Of a stretch of DNA of 64,000 nt, positions 1 through 10,900 are shown in pieces; the first letter of the stretch is position 1, and the number at the start of each line of letters is the position of its first letter. The translations under genes were made by a program, and so were the position numbers. Under the pieces are notes generated by a model. It made no database searches. It saw only the letters and a list, made by a program, of their open reading frames with translations, and was not told the origin of the DNA. Origin of the DNA: Hormiphora californensis. Lineage: Eukaryota > Ctenophora > Tentaculata > Cydippida > Pleurobrachiidae. The stretch lies in NCBI GenBank assembly GCA_020137815.1, contig CM035357.1, forward strand, positions 4,741,496 to 4,805,495, written 5' to 3'.

Positions 1-308
1 CACTTTATAGCCTCCCTTTTTAAAACAAATATCAAATCAGAATGCTCAATGCGTCGCTCGAAACCAGGAGTTTTGAGAAAATCACATAAATGTTTGTATG
101 TTTGTTTTCGCTGTGATCTGCGGTTTGCTAAGAACTCTAAATAGTTCTTTTGTAAAGGTAATGGACCAATTAAAATGTGTTCTGTCGCCGTTGACCACGT
201 ACCTCGAGAACAAATCATACAGTTTCTTCTTTTCTTTCACCCGAACAGTGGGTTTTGGATATATAACTGTACCCAGCATTTCTTCGCCCCTATTATTGTA
301 TTACGTAC

Positions 309-460
309 CTCGAGAACAGCTCATACAGTTGAGGTGAGTGCCCTCCTTGGTGGGAAATGTTTGAAAGGGTAACCTCTGTTGCCCCATTGTGTATCAATAC
401 TTTGGCGGCTTCGCTGAGCTCACGAGGTTTACACCAAGTCTCACACAGCTGTACCAAAAC
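309..460 (-). CDS. possible exon of an unidentified protein (ankyrin-like fragment)
   Basis: On the minus strand a consensus acceptor (ending TTTCAG) precedes about 50 open codons that end at TCGAG|GTACGT, a good donor. The peptide includes SEAAKVLIHNGATEV, which resembles the second helix and loop of an ankyrin repeat, and ends in QLYELFSR. A second stretch ending KLYDLFSR followed by the same donor sequence lies at about 196-279, which suggests a duplicated exon end, but I could not join the two in frame. No start, stop or further exon is visible before the window edge. The family is not recognised; this could be part of a gene running off the left side or a gene fragment. Confidence 0.35.
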
Positions 461-764
461 CTGAAATTATGAGAATAGCTTATTATTTATTAACTCATAT
501 CACTGATCACATGGAAATGTGCTAAGAAATCAAGAGCACAAACTTATAATAATAATAATAATAATAATATCGAATATTTATATCCCGTATAATGCGTTAA
601 ATATGCTAGTTCACTACTCGTTTGAACTAGAACTAAAAGATATACTTAAAGAACATCGAGATTACTGTTAAAACTAACACCGCGTCTATAGCGGCCTTCT
701 CAGAGCCAGAGAAATGCCATTTAAGCTATTTTGATAACAAGAAATAAAAATGAAGAAAGAAAGT
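461..764. other. AT-rich non-coding sequence
   Basis: No exon-like sequence is seen. A short (TAA)n tract of about 30 bp lies at 546-575. Confidence 0.5.
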
Positions 765-2153
765 TTAAGGGTACGCTAACCAAAAATTTTTTTCGAGTGC
801 AGGGAAATCTCTCACCGTAGGGTTGCAGGCCATACCAAGGAGACCTCAAATATGCAATTTTAGCCCTTAAGTCGAATTCATATTTTTGCTACAGCTTTTT
901 AAAAATGTCCTGAAAATACGTTTTTGGCATCTCAAAAATTTTTTTTCAAAGATAGGAGCATGAAAATTTGGGGATTTGAAGAGGACATGAAGGTGAATAC
1001 CACAAAAAAATTTTTTGCAATCCGAGCTGATTTCCGGTCCTGAGATGGATTTCTTTTTTTCCACTTAACGCCCTATTTGGCAAAGTTCCGAAAACATGTG
1101 AAAGCTGTAAATTGGTGAAAAGTTGCGTCTAACGATTATCTAAGTGGCCATAAATTTTGGGCGTGTCCTTATTTGAGATAAGCTGTACGGAGTTTTTTTT
1201 GTGAAAGCCGTCATTCAGAAATAAATAAATTCCCTGTATCTCAAAAACGGCTGATCGTAGGACCTGAGACTATGCTTAAACGATTCAGAAGGTCCGATTT
1301 TGGGGGGGTCTTCTGAGAGACATTTTGCTCCTACTTCAACCGTTTTTGTCTGTAATTGCGAAAAACAATAACCCATCTTCGCCATCGTGGATTTTTTGTG
1401 ATTTTGTTTTTGATGATTATTATAGGGACCCATATGGACCAAATAGTGAAGGAATTAGCTTGTTAAACATTTTTCCATAGTTTCGGTCCTTTCTTAGCTA
1501 AAATTCCCTAATTACAGGATATGGAGTTTAGCTTTTGCCCTTTTCATAGAATTTGTTTTTCGCAATTACAGCAAAAACGGTTGAAGTAGGAGCAAAATGT
1601 CTCTCAGAAGACCCCCCCAAAATCGGACCTTCTGAATGTTTAAGCATAGTCTCAGGTCTCTACGATCAGCCGTTTTTGAGATACAGGGAATTTATTTATT
1701 CTGAAATGACGGCTTTCAAAAAAAAATTCTGTACAGCTTATCTCAAATAAGGACGCCCAAAATTTATGGCCACTTAGATAATCGTTAGACGCAACTTTTC
1801 AACAATTTACAGCTTTCACATGTTTTCGGAACTTTGCCAATAGGGCGTTAAAGTGGAAAAAAAGAAATCCATCTCAGGACCGGAAATCAGCTCGGATTGC
1901 AAAAAAAATTTTTGTGGTTATTCACCTTCATGTCCTCTTCAAATCCCCAAATTTTCATGCTCCTATCTTTGAAAAAAAGTTTTTGAGATGCCAAAAACTT
2001 ATTTTCAGTTCATTTTTCAAGCAGCTGTAGCAAAATATGAATTCGACTTGAGAGCTCAAATTGCATATTTGAGGTCTCCTTGGCATGGCCTACAACCCTA
2101 CGGTGAGAGATTTCCCTGCACTCGAAAAAAAATTTTGGTTAGCGTACCCTTAA
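765..2153. mobile_element. long foldback (palindromic) element
   Basis: The sequence beginning TTAAGGGTACGCTAACC at 765 returns as its reverse complement at the other end (GGTTAGCGTACCCTTAA, ending 2153). Arms of about 590-600 bp (765-1360 and 1553-2153) pair over almost their whole length with small mismatches, around a spacer of about 190 bp. No transposase-like reading frame is present; short ORFs occur in mirrored form on both strands, as expected for a hairpin. It is best described as a non-autonomous foldback or large MITE-like element. The exact ends and target duplication are unclear. Confidence 0.75.
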
Positions 2154-2600
2154 TCAGTGGAAGTAGTATAAAAAACATATGTGATAGTATTAAAAAAAAA
2201 TAAAGAAAGATAGATAAATGTAATATTGTTAATAAGTCAGAATTAAGATGGAGCTAAGTTTAAAGGAAGTGGAAGTGTGAGGGAAGTGGAAGTGGAAGTG
2301 TGAGGGAAGTGGAAAAAGTTGAAAATGGTGAGTAAGGTGGATGAAGTGGAAAGGCAGTTTCTAAGGTTAAAAATTAAAGCGAGTACAATCAAATAGATGA
2401 CAACAGCTAGGTAGCTTGAGTCAGATTGAAATACAGAGCGTTGATTGGAACAACATATTAAGGATTAAAAAGAATAAATTAGTGATTATAAAAAGAATAA
2501 GTTAGAACTTAGAATAAGTTGTTAGGTTATAAATAATGAAGTGATGTGATGTGATCGTTATGTCTTGTCTTTAGCTTGTCTTGTCTTTATTAGCACATAT
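2154..2600. other. intergenic repeats, GGAAGTG-rich
   Basis: A short purine-rich stretch with repeated GGAAGTGGAAGTG units lies at about 2265-2350. Nothing coding is seen. Confidence 0.4.
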
Positions 2601-2639
2601 ATAGTCAGCTCAAGGCCCCTGAGTTAGAAGGTACTAAGG

Positions 2640-5600
2640 GCAGGAGGGATTAAGAATTGGTCTTAGTCGTACGTGGCTGAGTCACTGCTTTATTATCTGG
2701 ATAGGCAACGGGGAAAAGATGGGACTTCAAACATTCTTAAAAGTTTCAAGGGATGTTGTTCTTAGATTCTTTGGTAGTTTGTTCCATATTTAGGGCCGCA
2801 AACGCTGAACGCCTTCGAGTGGTAGATATTTGGTGTCATGGCGTTTTTTAATAGGGTCTATGTCCTCATCGAGACGTACTTTTCTAGACTTTGGCTGTCT
2901 GCGTGTAATCATGTCCGAAAGATACTCAGGCACAAGTCCATGTAGACATTGTAGACCAAGAGGCAAATTTGAACTGAATTCTTGCTCAACTGGAAGGAAA
3001 TGGAGTTTCTTCGATTTCAGTAACTCCTGTCTCCCCTTTGATCCATACACGAATCTAACTGCACTGTTCTGTACCTTTTGTAGACGTTGCAAATCTCGTT
3101 TGAGAGTCCTATGAGTAGTCCATTTCCAAAGTCAAGCCTTGAATGAAGAGTTGATGAACAAGTTGGTATTTAGCTGTATAGAGAGTCCCTTTCTGATCCT
3201 CCATAGGTTTGCAAGCTGGCTCCAGCAGGACTGGATAACCGTGATACATTGTGATGACATCGTGAGAGTCTGATCAAACCAAATAACCTAAATTTCGAGC
3301 ATCTGTGGATGGTTCGGTAGAGGTGTTGTCACTTTTTGCAGGAAGATCGACGTTGGATTAGGCGTCTTATCTGATTTATTATTGATAATTACTAATTCAG
3401 TTTTGCCTGCATTAAGTTTTAGATAGTTAGTGTTCATCCACCATTTGATGTGCTCAAGGCAATTTTGAACATTCTCGAAAATGATCTTCTCGTTAGTTGG
3501 ATCAAAACTGATATACAATTGTGTATCGTCGGCGTCACATATGCACTTGTAGCCCCATAGACACCTGCAATGTCTTGCTCTCTCGTGTATACATAATAAA
3601 GAGGATGGGACCCAGGATCGATCCCTGAGGGACCCTATCTCGATTCAATCGAAGGAGACCTCTCATCCCAATACTTACTGAAGATGTTCTGCCATTCAAA
3701 TAGGATCGAAACCACTCCAATGCAGTATGTTTGATGCATAGTGGTTATACAACTTATCTAACAAGGTGGCATGCTTACAGTATCAAAAGCAGCACTTAAA
3801 TCAAGCAACAGTAGAATGACTTTTGTTTTGCTGTCCAAGAGAAAAAGGATGTCATTGAAGATCTTTAGTGTCGTGTTTCACACGAGTGGTACTTTCGGTA
3901 GGCTGATTGCTTAGTGGGTAAGAGCTTATTTGCCTCTAAGTATTCGACCAGCTGTACAGATACACATTTTTCAACAACTTTTGAAATAAAGCTAAGATTG
4001 CTTATCGGCCTATAACTGTTTAGCTCCTCAGAATCCAGGTCCTTACCCTTAATGACGGTCGAATGATGGCTTCTTTGAAGACTGATGGAAATTACCCTTT
4101 GTGAGGCTGTCGTTGACAATCCGAGAAATGCAGGAGTGAGCTCAGGGAGTCCGTCGTTAACCATACTTGAAGGATTGGATCCAAAGAACAATGCTTCTTG
4201 TTCATATCACGGATGATTCTGACCAGTTCTCATCAGTCACTGGTCTAAATTTGGAGAGAGTCGACGTGCAAATTTTGGCGTAGGCTGTATTTTAGGAGTT
4301 GGGAATTTTCAGCTTCAATCACAGAGTATATTTTCGATACCTGTTTTAAAGAAACTCGTTAAACCTCGTCGTCAGTGGCATCGTTTCCTTTTGATGGCAG
4401 TGTTGAAGGTATTTTTTTTCTTTTCCAAGTAAGCTGTTAACTACTCTATGGGTAGATTTCGGATCACCTTTCCTCGATCGAGTTTCTTACTGACAAAACT
4501 GGCTCGAGCGTTGTTGAGAACTTTGGATGCAAATTTGCAGGTACTTTCCAACAGTGATATTTTGGAGCAAGCTTCTTTGGGTTTGTTTTCGTTAGACGAG
4601 CACGTTTCCAGCGTCGCTCAGCTCCTCTGCGTACTCGTCGTGCATTTTGACAAGCTGGTGTTGTCTGATCCATTGGGGCTGGTCTGGGTTCTTTATTTTC
4701 TTTTTCTTCCTCGGTGGCAATTTCATCAGTTATTGACTTTAGAGTTGGTTGTATAGAAGAACACATTCTCCTTGGTCGGAAGGTAGCGTTCAGCAAGCTT
4801 GGAGCCTCGAATGAGTTCACGAAGATCCTCTGGTTCAACTCCTTTGAAATTTCTGCACTTCATCATTACCTCATCCTCCTTTCTTTTAAGCAGTATACCG
4901 GCCCTGCATTTTACTAAATAATGATCTGGAGCGGGGGCCACAGGATAGGATTCAATCTCAGTTATTTCGATACACTGGCAAACTATCAAATAAATTGGAA
5001 TATGCTCTTCACTGGTTTCATCAGGTTTACCGCAGAACGGGGACCAATGGGGTCAGATAGCGAAACAGTATTCTTGTCTTGGGTAAGGATAAGATCTAGT
5101 GTGCCACCTTTGAGTGGGTCGGACAGTTACTTTATTTTTCCATCCGAACTGGTTCAGAAGTTCATTGAATTTCGAGCTTGGGGGTCCTGGTTGTCCTCGA
5201 CATGAATATTAAAGTTCCGCATATTGACAGCGCTCTTTCCTCTCTGCTAATTTCAGAATAGATCCTCTAGTTCATCTAGAAACGCTGTAAAATTGCCCGA
5301 AGTGCCAGGCCGGTACACGACAACTATCCTGGTGTTTAGTAGGTTTGAGGAGAACCTCAAGGCATTCAAACTGCTTAAACTTGTGACAATACTTACTTGT
5401 TTTCGTCCTCCTTCTGGTAACTAAAGCTACACCACCTCCTCTACCTACACGTGGATGTGATACTATGTTGAAACCTGCTTCTTTGAAAAGAGCACAGAGA
5501 GCACCATCGTCCTTTTTCATCCATGTTTCAGTGAGTGCGAAAGTATCCAAGTCTTCATCTACAGCGAGTTCCAGGATGTCAATCGCTTTATTCCTCAGTG

Positions 5601-7000
5601 AAAAGCAATTCAGGAGACCAAAATTCAGCCATCTGGATACAATTAGTTTTTTGACAGGTACTGGAGACGGATGGGACACGTTGGATCAGCTGCGTTATGA
5701 GTATGAGCAAATGAATGAATGGATGGGTGTCGTGATTTAGCACAATTCGAACATTTAAAGGCAGAATATTTTTCTTGTTAGGGCATTCTCTGGCTACGTG
5801 TTTTTCTGAACAACGGAAACAGGTCGGGTCACTCGCTTTACACTCAACTTGCATAATGTCCGAAGCCTTGACACTTGAAACACTGTTTTACATACACTCT
5901 CTTTCTACAAAACAGTTGTAGTTACCAACGTGAATAGAGCCACTGCCAAGAATCAGATCGCCAATAGGTTTGCTGACCTTCAACCCAATAGTGGCTTCAT
6001 TCTCATTTCGACTATACCTCTGAAACGACACAACAGACATCTTCTCTCCTCTTTCCAACAACTCGGCAACTCTTGGGTTTAGCTCACAAATAGAATCTAA
6101 TATCATTGTATCCGTCTCATCCCTGTCAGTAATATGCTTAGGAATAAAAGAAACATCAGCACCTCGAATAGATAATTTAGGCTCATGTACAAACTTTTTC
6201 ACACCAACATTCACATTTTCAGATGCAACCTTTGTTGCTGCCTTGTTCATTTCGTCAGCAGTTTTGAACCAATACTGTACTGATCCGTCTTTCTGGTTCT
6301 TCTTATACTCGGTGGGAATCTTGGCAAGTACATCATTAGCACTGTTGATATCGTCAGCTTCTCCAGATATAACTAGCGTGCACTGCCCAAATGAGCTTCA
6401 GAATAAGGCACAGATAGGGCACATTGTTTGCCATCAGCGGCTGCAATTGGCTCTATTTGTTTGGCAACTTCGGTAGAAACGGTTGATGTTATAATAGTTG
6501 CGATTGTTCCTCAAACTTCCCTAGCATTGATTGCTCAAATGTCGCCAGTTTATCCTCAAGAATCCTCTGTGTTAGAGGGGATGGCTCATCGTCCTTTTAT
6601 TACAGGCAGGACAGAACCAAGCCAGACCCTCGTTCTGGTGTTATAAGGGCACACATTCTGTCATCATCCAGCGTCTTAGGACACGAATTGTTACGGCACG
6701 TGATTGTAGTTCTCCAGTTACAGTTGATGGTGCATTGGAGAACGCGTCAGTTTGGGCATTTACTAGCTCTTCGGACAGTTTATATGCCTTTTTTAGGAGC
6801 TTTAACAGGACTCACGCGTTGGGTTGTCGGAAGCGGGCTTGTGAGGACCTTTTACGACATAGGTTAGCAGTCCTTTTCCCTCTAGTTCATTCTTCAGGCT
6901 TGCCAACTGATCGCTCAGCTTTATCATCTTCTCTGTGTTCTTCATGACTATCGATGTCAGGGATTTCGTGTTTATCTGCCCTTCGGGGCGGTCACATAGC
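2640..7000 (-). mobile_element. decayed CR1/L2-like non-LTR retrotransposon (LINE)
   Basis: Read on the minus strand, pieces of both LINE proteins appear in the expected order but in several frames. ORF1 has a coiled N-terminal piece (about 7.0-6.8 kb), a PHD-type finger (about 6.72-6.59 kb), a middle region (6250-5888) and a CCHC zinc knuckle (CFRCSEKHVARECPNK, about 5.83 kb). ORF2 has an APE-type endonuclease piece with LTETWM and GRGGGVAL (5679-5272), a linker with ERRWKRARLTK (about 4.6 kb), RT fingers with YRPISNLSFISKVVEK (4191-3865), the VPQGSILGPILFIMY box (about 3.63 kb), ADDTQLYISF (about 3.52 kb) and the RT C-terminus (3092-2790). Frameshifts and stops separate the pieces, so this is a dead copy. 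The PHD-bearing ORF1 and the RT motifs point to the CR1/L2 group; the clade is inferred. Confidence 0.85.
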
Positions 7001-7972
7001 ATTCATCTTCCTCAAATTAATTTGTTTAAAGTAGTGTTGAAAAGTTTGAAACTTTACAATTTAACTCTGCAGAAACATCTTCAGGAAGATAGCAATCCTC
7101 CTTTCCTTCTACCAGGGATATCAGTGCACTCTGGTGTGGTGTAAAAAGGGTATCTCGAACTAGAGTTTTCTGTGCCAGGAGCTTGAGTGATGGAGGGAAC
7201 ATTGTTTGATTTCAAGATCTCTACTGAGCCCATGACCGATGCTTTTTACATCACTACCTGCCAGCTAAAACGGCAGAAAGTTTCAATAAAGTCACAAATT
7301 CATTTCATTGGAATTATGTACATTTCCCAATTCCCGGATCAAAGCTGGCCTGTTTGGCCTATGCTAGAAGCCGTGGAAAACGCGCGCACTTGGGGTCTGC
7401 AGCGCATGCCAACTGGCCTGTTCGTTGCACAAAAACTGAAAACGCTTAGTAAAAAACTTTAAAAAAACAACGTCTGGATGAACTGCATGAAGTTTTAATT
7501 TCGTAGCACGGTACGCGCACAAACCAAAAAGCGCGGCATAAGCTTGCAACGCAACTCCTAAAAATACGCGTCGGCAGCGATTTCTCTCTTTTTTTAATTG
7601 AAATTATATGACATATGTAGATTGATTCTCAACCTTGGTTTATATGGGTTGGAGGTCAAGTCAAACAACGAGTTACTATAAATCAACTGTTGGCGTAAAC
7701 TGTGTGTACAAAAAGGGAACATGTTAAAAATCGTTAGAAAAGCTAAAAAACTCATGATAATATCTTTGAGTGACAAAGTGTTACTGAAAAACGAACACAA
7801 ACCGGAACCCAACATATAATTTAATCCTGTCTCAGGAAAGTCCTCTCCAGCTCAACAGAAAAAATTGATCAAAGATCATTGATCCGATGACCGATTCCGT
7901 TTCTTCTAAAAAAGAATTCAATAGACACTTTAGAGTCAACTTTGAGGCATTGATCTCTATCATTTTCCTTGT
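7001..7972. other. intergenic, 3' flank of AMT
   Basis: No exon-like sequence is seen. At 7395-7420 the sequence CTGCAGCGCATGCCAACTGG resembles the outer tip of the terminal repeats at 29.15 and 46.75 kb, so a small relic of that family may lie here. The last part before 7973 is the presumed AMT 3' UTR. Confidence 0.4.
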
Positions 7973-10900
7973 TTACTTCTTCTCGACATAGTACTGGGTA
8001 GGAACGAAGGGCATGGCCACTTTGGTCGCAGGGAAAACCTTCTTACGCACTTGGACCTGAAAAAGGCACATTGGTGAATGAGTTACACAGGGTAAGCGGA
8101 CTCTAGTGCTAAAATCACGAAAAGCGAACTCGAGATTTCGGCCGTTAGGCCGGAAACGAGAGTTTGCTGTGCCTCTATACTCGTTTATAAGTGTTAGGGC
8201 CGTTATTTGGGTTCGAGGTTAGGGGTTAGTGTAAAGGTTAGGGTTAGATAAAGAGTCCTCCTTGGGTTTAGATATAGTAATAGAGTCCGTTAGCACTAGA
8301 GTCCGCCTACCGTTACACAGCACTTGACTAGAGTCCATTTTGAACAGAATTTGAATTTTTGGTAAGTTGAATGACTGCTGTCAGGCCAATGCTCTGAACA
8401 CGGTTCTCGGGTGCAGAACATTTAGTTGAAGAAATGAGAATATGGTCTGGCCAATGCTCTGGCAAAATGACTGTTTGTTAGTATTTCAAGATATATATTA
8501 TTTCAATACTATTTCAAGTTGTCTCACCTGTAGAGATGTTCCGTTTTTGATGTACCCAATATCCACATACCCCATTGCAATATTCTGACCGGTACAGGGG
8601 GAGGGAGATCCACTCGTTACCTCACCTATGGAGGGGGAGTGAGGGTTACTTACTTTGGTTACTTTGAGAGTTTTAGTAGATCCTCTAGATCCACTAGGCC
8701 ATCCTTTGCATAGAACCACCCATACGCCACCAATCAAGTAAGGAATTATTGTTTGCTGCAGTATAACCATCGATAGGTGGACGATCAGGAATTGTATCGA
8801 GGTGTCTTTGGAGTGCAGTCTTGAACGATGTTAGAGGAACCGCTAATGTAACACGTGCAGGTAGAGTGTTCCATAGCTTAGGGGCCTTCACCGAGAAGCT
8901 GTTTTCGTAAAGCGTACGAGAGCGTTTAGTGAGAAGTGTACGATCAGGGGAGGGGGATACACCGCACGGATGCTCTTGGAGAGGGGATTGAACTTTATGG
9001 AGCCAGGAGCTAGGCCGTGAAGAATCTTCCAGCAATGGATAATTGAGTATCGCTCTCGCGCGTCTCTGTAGAGACATTATACCAAGGTTCAAAAGCCGAT
9101 CCCAGTAGTCGGTGCCAGCTGATCAATTTTGGCAACGAAGGAGCGCTGAACAACTTTCAAGAGTCCTAATGTCTGCAAGGGTGTAAGGATCCCAGAGAGG
9201 ACACACATATTCTAAGTGGCTTCTGACGAGGGCTTTGTAAAGGGTAAGCATAGTTGTCTTATCCCTGGCCCGGAAAACACTAAGAGCCCAGCTTGCCATC
9301 TTCTTGCCCTGGCTAGCCAGATTGGATATATGCTGAGAACCAGAAAGCGGCGGATTGAACAGTGAAACCCAGGTCCTTGACAAATTCCTTCTCCTCTAAC
9401 AGGCCATCATCAGGGAGGACGTACTTCCTAAAATTGTCGATGAAAGGGAGATGACGAAGGAGTGACCGATTTTCATTGAAGGGCTCTGAGATGAGTAGAT
9501 CGAATTATTCGGGTGTAGTTTCATGTTGTTGAATGAGGACCATGTTAAGTAGCATCGAGGTCCTCCTGAAGATCCAGGACATCCTGCTGGCAACTGATCC
9601 TCTTGCTAAGTCGGGTATCGTCAGCAAAGCGACCAACCTTTGAATGAGATATCGCCAAATCCAGGTCGTTCACAAAGAGGATGAAAAGAATAGGGGCCAG
9701 AACGGTCCCTTGGGGGACACCGCTGATGATAGTAATAGGTCTTGAACTAGCTCCTTGAACAGTAACAGTTTGCGTTCGACCAGAAAGGAATGATGATATC
9801 CAGTCAACAATTATGGTGGGAATCCATAAGCATGGAGTTTCTTCAGTAGAAGGTTATGGTCAATGGAATCAAAAGCTTTTTGATAGTCCAGGTAAATGGT
9901 ATCTGTAGCTACACCTTCTAAAGAACATCTATAACGTCACCTGATGGTCAAGAAGTTGTGTCAGCAAACTCTTCCACTACGGAAACCGTGCTGGTTGGGG
10001 AAAGCAGGTTGTTTTTTTCCACATGTCAACAAAATGCTTCCTGACGACCCTTTCAAAGCATTTGACAACATGTGACGTCAAGGAAATAGGCCGATAGTTT
10101 CCAGGGTCAGATGTGGGACCCTTCTTGTGCAGAGGTAATATAGTTGCCCGTTTGTAGAACACAGGGACTGTCCTAATTTCAAGTGACGTTTTCCAAATTT
10201 TGATAGGGGGGTAGCGAGTTCAACACAGCAGTGTTTAGTAGTAGAGCAGGTTTACCATCAGGGCCGATCCGGAACTGGTTTCAGGTCTTTCAGGACAGTT
10301 ATGATATCGGCATGAATGTCAGTCTGTAACATGTCGGGGAAAGGGAACTGAGGTACTGTTTCGGGCAGTCCACTGAAGGCCTCAGCTTTAGGATCACTGA
10401 AGGAGGAAGAGAATTTAGACTGAAGGAGGTCTGCCATAGCTACAGGTCAGTGACTGCAGAGCCATCAGGGTCAAAGAGCAGCTTGATGGAGAATCGAGCG
10501 GTTAAGATGATTAGCGTAATTAAAGAAAACTTTGGGATTTAGTTTTAAGTTTCGATCACCTTCTGTTCACGAGACTCAATTTTGTTCACGATTGCCTGGG
10601 CCATTTCCTCCTCTAGGGCAACGAGTTTTCTCTGGGCTGAACTGAGAGCAGCTGGGTTGGAAGTAGGGACGGACATGAGAGCAGCTATCTTTGCTTTGAC
10701 GCGTGGGGAGTGATGGGAGGTACAACAGGGGGAGGGAGATCCACTAGTTACCTCACCTATCATGGAGGGGGAGTGAGGGGAGGGGAGTGAGGGGGAGTGA
10801 TGGGAGGTACAACAGGGGGAGGGAGATCCACTTGTTACCTCACCTATGGAGGGGGAGTGAGGGGAGGGGAGTGAGGGGGAGTGATGGGAGGTACAACAGG

